Shown here: piece after piece, positions 31,820 to 32,103 of the stretch
Layout: the number at the start of each line of letters is the position of its first letter
Position numbering within the stretch: position 1 is the first letter of the stretch
From: Nitrosopumilaceae archaeon
GTDB taxonomy: Archaea; Thermoproteota; Nitrososphaeria; Nitrososphaerales; Nitrosopumilaceae
Reading direction: 5' to 3'
Assembly (NCBI GenBank): GCA_030041535.1
Contig: JASHNR010000008.1
Coordinates: 1 to 32,103, forward strand
DNA length: 32,103 nucleotides
Program-made: the position numbers and the translations under genes
The notes under the pieces: generated by a model
Told to the model about the DNA's origin: nothing
The model's database searches: none
The model's input: the letters and a program-made list of their open reading frames with translations, nothing else

Positions 31820-32103
31820 GCATTTTGGAGATTAGATATTTGATTCGTGATGCGATGATTAACAGGCAACTTGTGGAATTTAGGTATGATAACCAATACG
31901 TGCTCGGAGAGCCGCATGTGTATGGGATAAAGATTAACGAGGTACATCTTTTGGTTTACCAGATAGATGGCCAGAGCAGTAACACAAGGTTGCCAAGCTG
32001 GCGAGACGTACGAGTTGAAAAGATTTCCAATCTTCGCCTGCTTTGCTATCATTTTCAAGGCAAAAGGACAAACGGAATAAATATTCAAAGAGACTTTGAC
32101 AAA
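31810..32103 (+). CDS. WYL-like small protein (partial, runs off the window)
   Basis: An ATG at 31810 with a strong GGAGGT 7 nt upstream opens a frame of 98 codons that is still open at the end. The sequence (LIRDAMINRQLVEFRYDNQY, EPHVYGIKINEVHLLVYQID, LPSWRDVRVEKISNLRLL) resembles the WYL ligand-binding fold, with its RxVEFRY and EPH parts. It overlaps the DUF6659-like gene by 10 nt and is probably translated with it. The 3' end is unseen. Confidence 0.65.
   Translation, partial: MSLSILEIRYLIRDAMINRQLVEFRYDNQYVLGEPHVYGIKINEVHLLVYQIDGQSSNTRLPSWRDVRVEKISNLRLLCYHFQGKRTNGINIQRDFDK

Overview
The window looks like chromosome from an ammonia-oxidiser-type thaumarchaeon (Nitrososphaerota), most like the Nitrosotalea/Nitrosopumilus side of the group. 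This rests on family recognition, not on a search. The pointers are a TFB transcription factor, a CdvC (Vps4-like) division ATPase with an N-terminal MIT domain, secreted proteins with PEFG/PEF-type C-terminal sorting tails, several copies of a short 'W..xAxxWxxGxI...L...GI' domain, two DUF6659-like proteins, a ceruloplasmin-like multicopper oxidase, a NirK-like cupredoxin protein, and low-GC DNA. Many genes have a TATA-like box about 25-30 nt before the start codon, as expected for leaderless archaeal transcripts. I used this to choose starts. No rRNA, tRNA, CRISPR array or transposase was found.

Layout. 1-3.9 kb: the end of an unknown gene, a T-rich repeat tract, a DrrAB-type ABC exporter pair and a divergent MFS exporter. 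3.8-9.9 kb: a PEFG-tailed surface protein, cdvC, a large Ser/Thr-rich Ig-like repeat protein, a frameshifted small secreted protein, and tfb behind a DUF6659-like gene. 10.2-17.3 kb (minus strand): a copper/metal block. It has two transcription units: (i) pentapeptide-repeat protein, ZIP transporter, ceruloplasmin-like oxidase, Met/His-rich repeat protein; (ii) NirK-like protein, PEF-tailed protein. 17.4-20.1 kb: small genes, a cryptic 46-aa ORF and a frameshifted C2H2 zinc finger, then a 452-aa protein of unknown function. 20.3-23.0 kb: a GT2-GtrA fusion and a GT39-like glycosyltransferase, together suggesting dolichol-sugar-dependent surface glycosylation. 23.0-27.3 kb: small regulatory-looking genes, a strongly structured intergenic stretch, an orphan FtsX/MacB-type permease and small membrane proteins, one with Met/His repeats like those at 10 kb. 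27.3-32.1 kb: a CBS-pair protein, a DUF4242-histidine kinase fusion, a secreted protein with two W-domains, glutamine synthetase, a second DUF6659-like protein and a truncated WYL-like gene.

The strongest new signal is a 67-nt promoter block, present in two copies (14545-14611 and 17286-17352, 60 of 67 positions identical). Each copy lies exactly 21 nt upstream of the first gene of one of the two metal-block units, which implies a shared regulon. Its products would be an extracellular metal system: an oxidase with a complete ferroxidase-type copper set, a ZIP permease with Gln in place of the usual His, a Met/His-rich protein carrying a possible N-glycosylation site in nearly every repeat, and a NirK-like protein that has lost the catalytic Asp. 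Two short genes (8200-8474 and 18571-18704) each need exactly one extra base in a homopolymer (T7, A8) to read through. This points to undercalled homopolymers or -1 slippage.
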